Shown: one piece after another, positions 63,927 to 64,000 of the stretch
How the letters are laid out: each line of letters starts with the position of its first letter
Position numbering within the stretch: position 1 is the stretch's first letter
Source: Methylosarcina fibrata AML-C10
GTDB taxonomy: Bacteria > Pseudomonadota > Gammaproteobacteria > Methylococcales > Methylomonadaceae
Length of the DNA: 64,000 nucleotides
Assembly (NCBI RefSeq): GCF_000372865.1
Contig: NZ_KB889965.1
Coordinates: forward strand, 4,547,786-4,611,785
Direction: 5' to 3'
Translations under genes and position numbers: made by a program
The notes under the pieces: model-generated
Told to the model about the DNA's origin: nothing
Databases searched by the model: none
The model's input: only the letters and a program-made list of their open reading frames with translations

Positions 63927-64000
63927 TTAATAACGATAATAATCCGCTTTATAAGGTCCATCGACAGGCACGTTGATGTAGCGGGCCTGTTCTTCGGTCA
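63927..64000 (-). CDS. ahcY: Adenosylhomocysteinase, C-terminal end (5' part outside window)
   Basis: The last 23 codons before a TAA at 63929-63927 read EEQARYINVPVDGPYK then DYYRY, the invariant terminus of S-adenosylhomocysteine hydrolase, whose lysine and tyrosine complete the NAD site of the neighbouring subunit. The rest of the gene lies beyond the window edge. With metF it forms a methyl-cycle pair. Confidence 0.93.
   Translation of the reverse strand, partial: TEEQARYINVPVDGPYKADYYRY

Overview
This window looks like chromosomal DNA of a gammaproteobacterium, most likely a type I methanotroph or related methylotroph. The evidence is the order gshB-tonB-yqgE-ruvX-pyrR-pyrB-pyrC', which matches the Pseudomonas-type pyrimidine region, a PQQ/quinoprotein-associated metallohydrolase, adjacent ahcY and metF, and gammaproteobacterial housekeeping genes (mlaA, rnt, bfr, priA, rsmE). 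The assignment to a methylotroph is an inference; no methane or methanol oxidation gene lies in the window.

Layout. Positions 1-4060 hold the tail of an HtrA-type protease gene, a minus-strand trio (GCS2-type ligase, M14 deacylase, HIT protein) and RNase T. Position 4197 starts mlaA. From about 5.0 to 23.6 kb is an iron-centred block: a PiuC hydroxylase, a PepSY protein and a TonB-dependent siderophore receptor behind a Fur box; bacterioferritin; an RND efflux operon; tonB-exbB-exbD with hemP; and a MacAB-outer-membrane-factor export operon. Two identical, oppositely oriented Fur boxes lie between the hemP/tonB operon and macA. Together these suggest Fur-controlled siderophore uptake, iron storage and possibly siderophore export. 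From 24 to 39.5 kb are stress and housekeeping genes (sodC, membrane-anchored small heat-shock protein, yajQ, cca, TSUP permease, dsbB, priA, CHRD protein, argS, SPOR protein, MBL hydrolase), with several structured non-coding gaps.

Positions 39.5-44.3 kb are the accessory part. An IS91-type element carrying an overlapping tyrosine recombinase is followed by what looks like an integron cassette cluster without its own integrase. It has three attC-like sites, a DUF4160/DUF2442 cassette and a second cassette whose reading frame is broken by a complete IS701/IS4-like insertion. That insertion has 14-bp terminal inverted repeats and a 5-bp target duplication (ACTCA), and removing it restores an ORF that fits exactly between two attC sites.

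Positions 44.5-64 kb return to core genes: pepN-DUF423-moaB, a DegQ-type protease, a cyclic-nucleotide-binding/rhodanese protein, rpmB-rpmG, the gshB-to-pyrC' operon, in which the dihydroorotase homologue has lost its metal ligands, a degenerate NTP-pyrophosphohydrolase-like protein, agmatine deiminase, a glycerophosphodiesterase, a YihX-like phosphatase, rsmE with a CPBP membrane protein, metF and the 3' end of ahcY. I see no tRNA, rRNA or CRISPR array.
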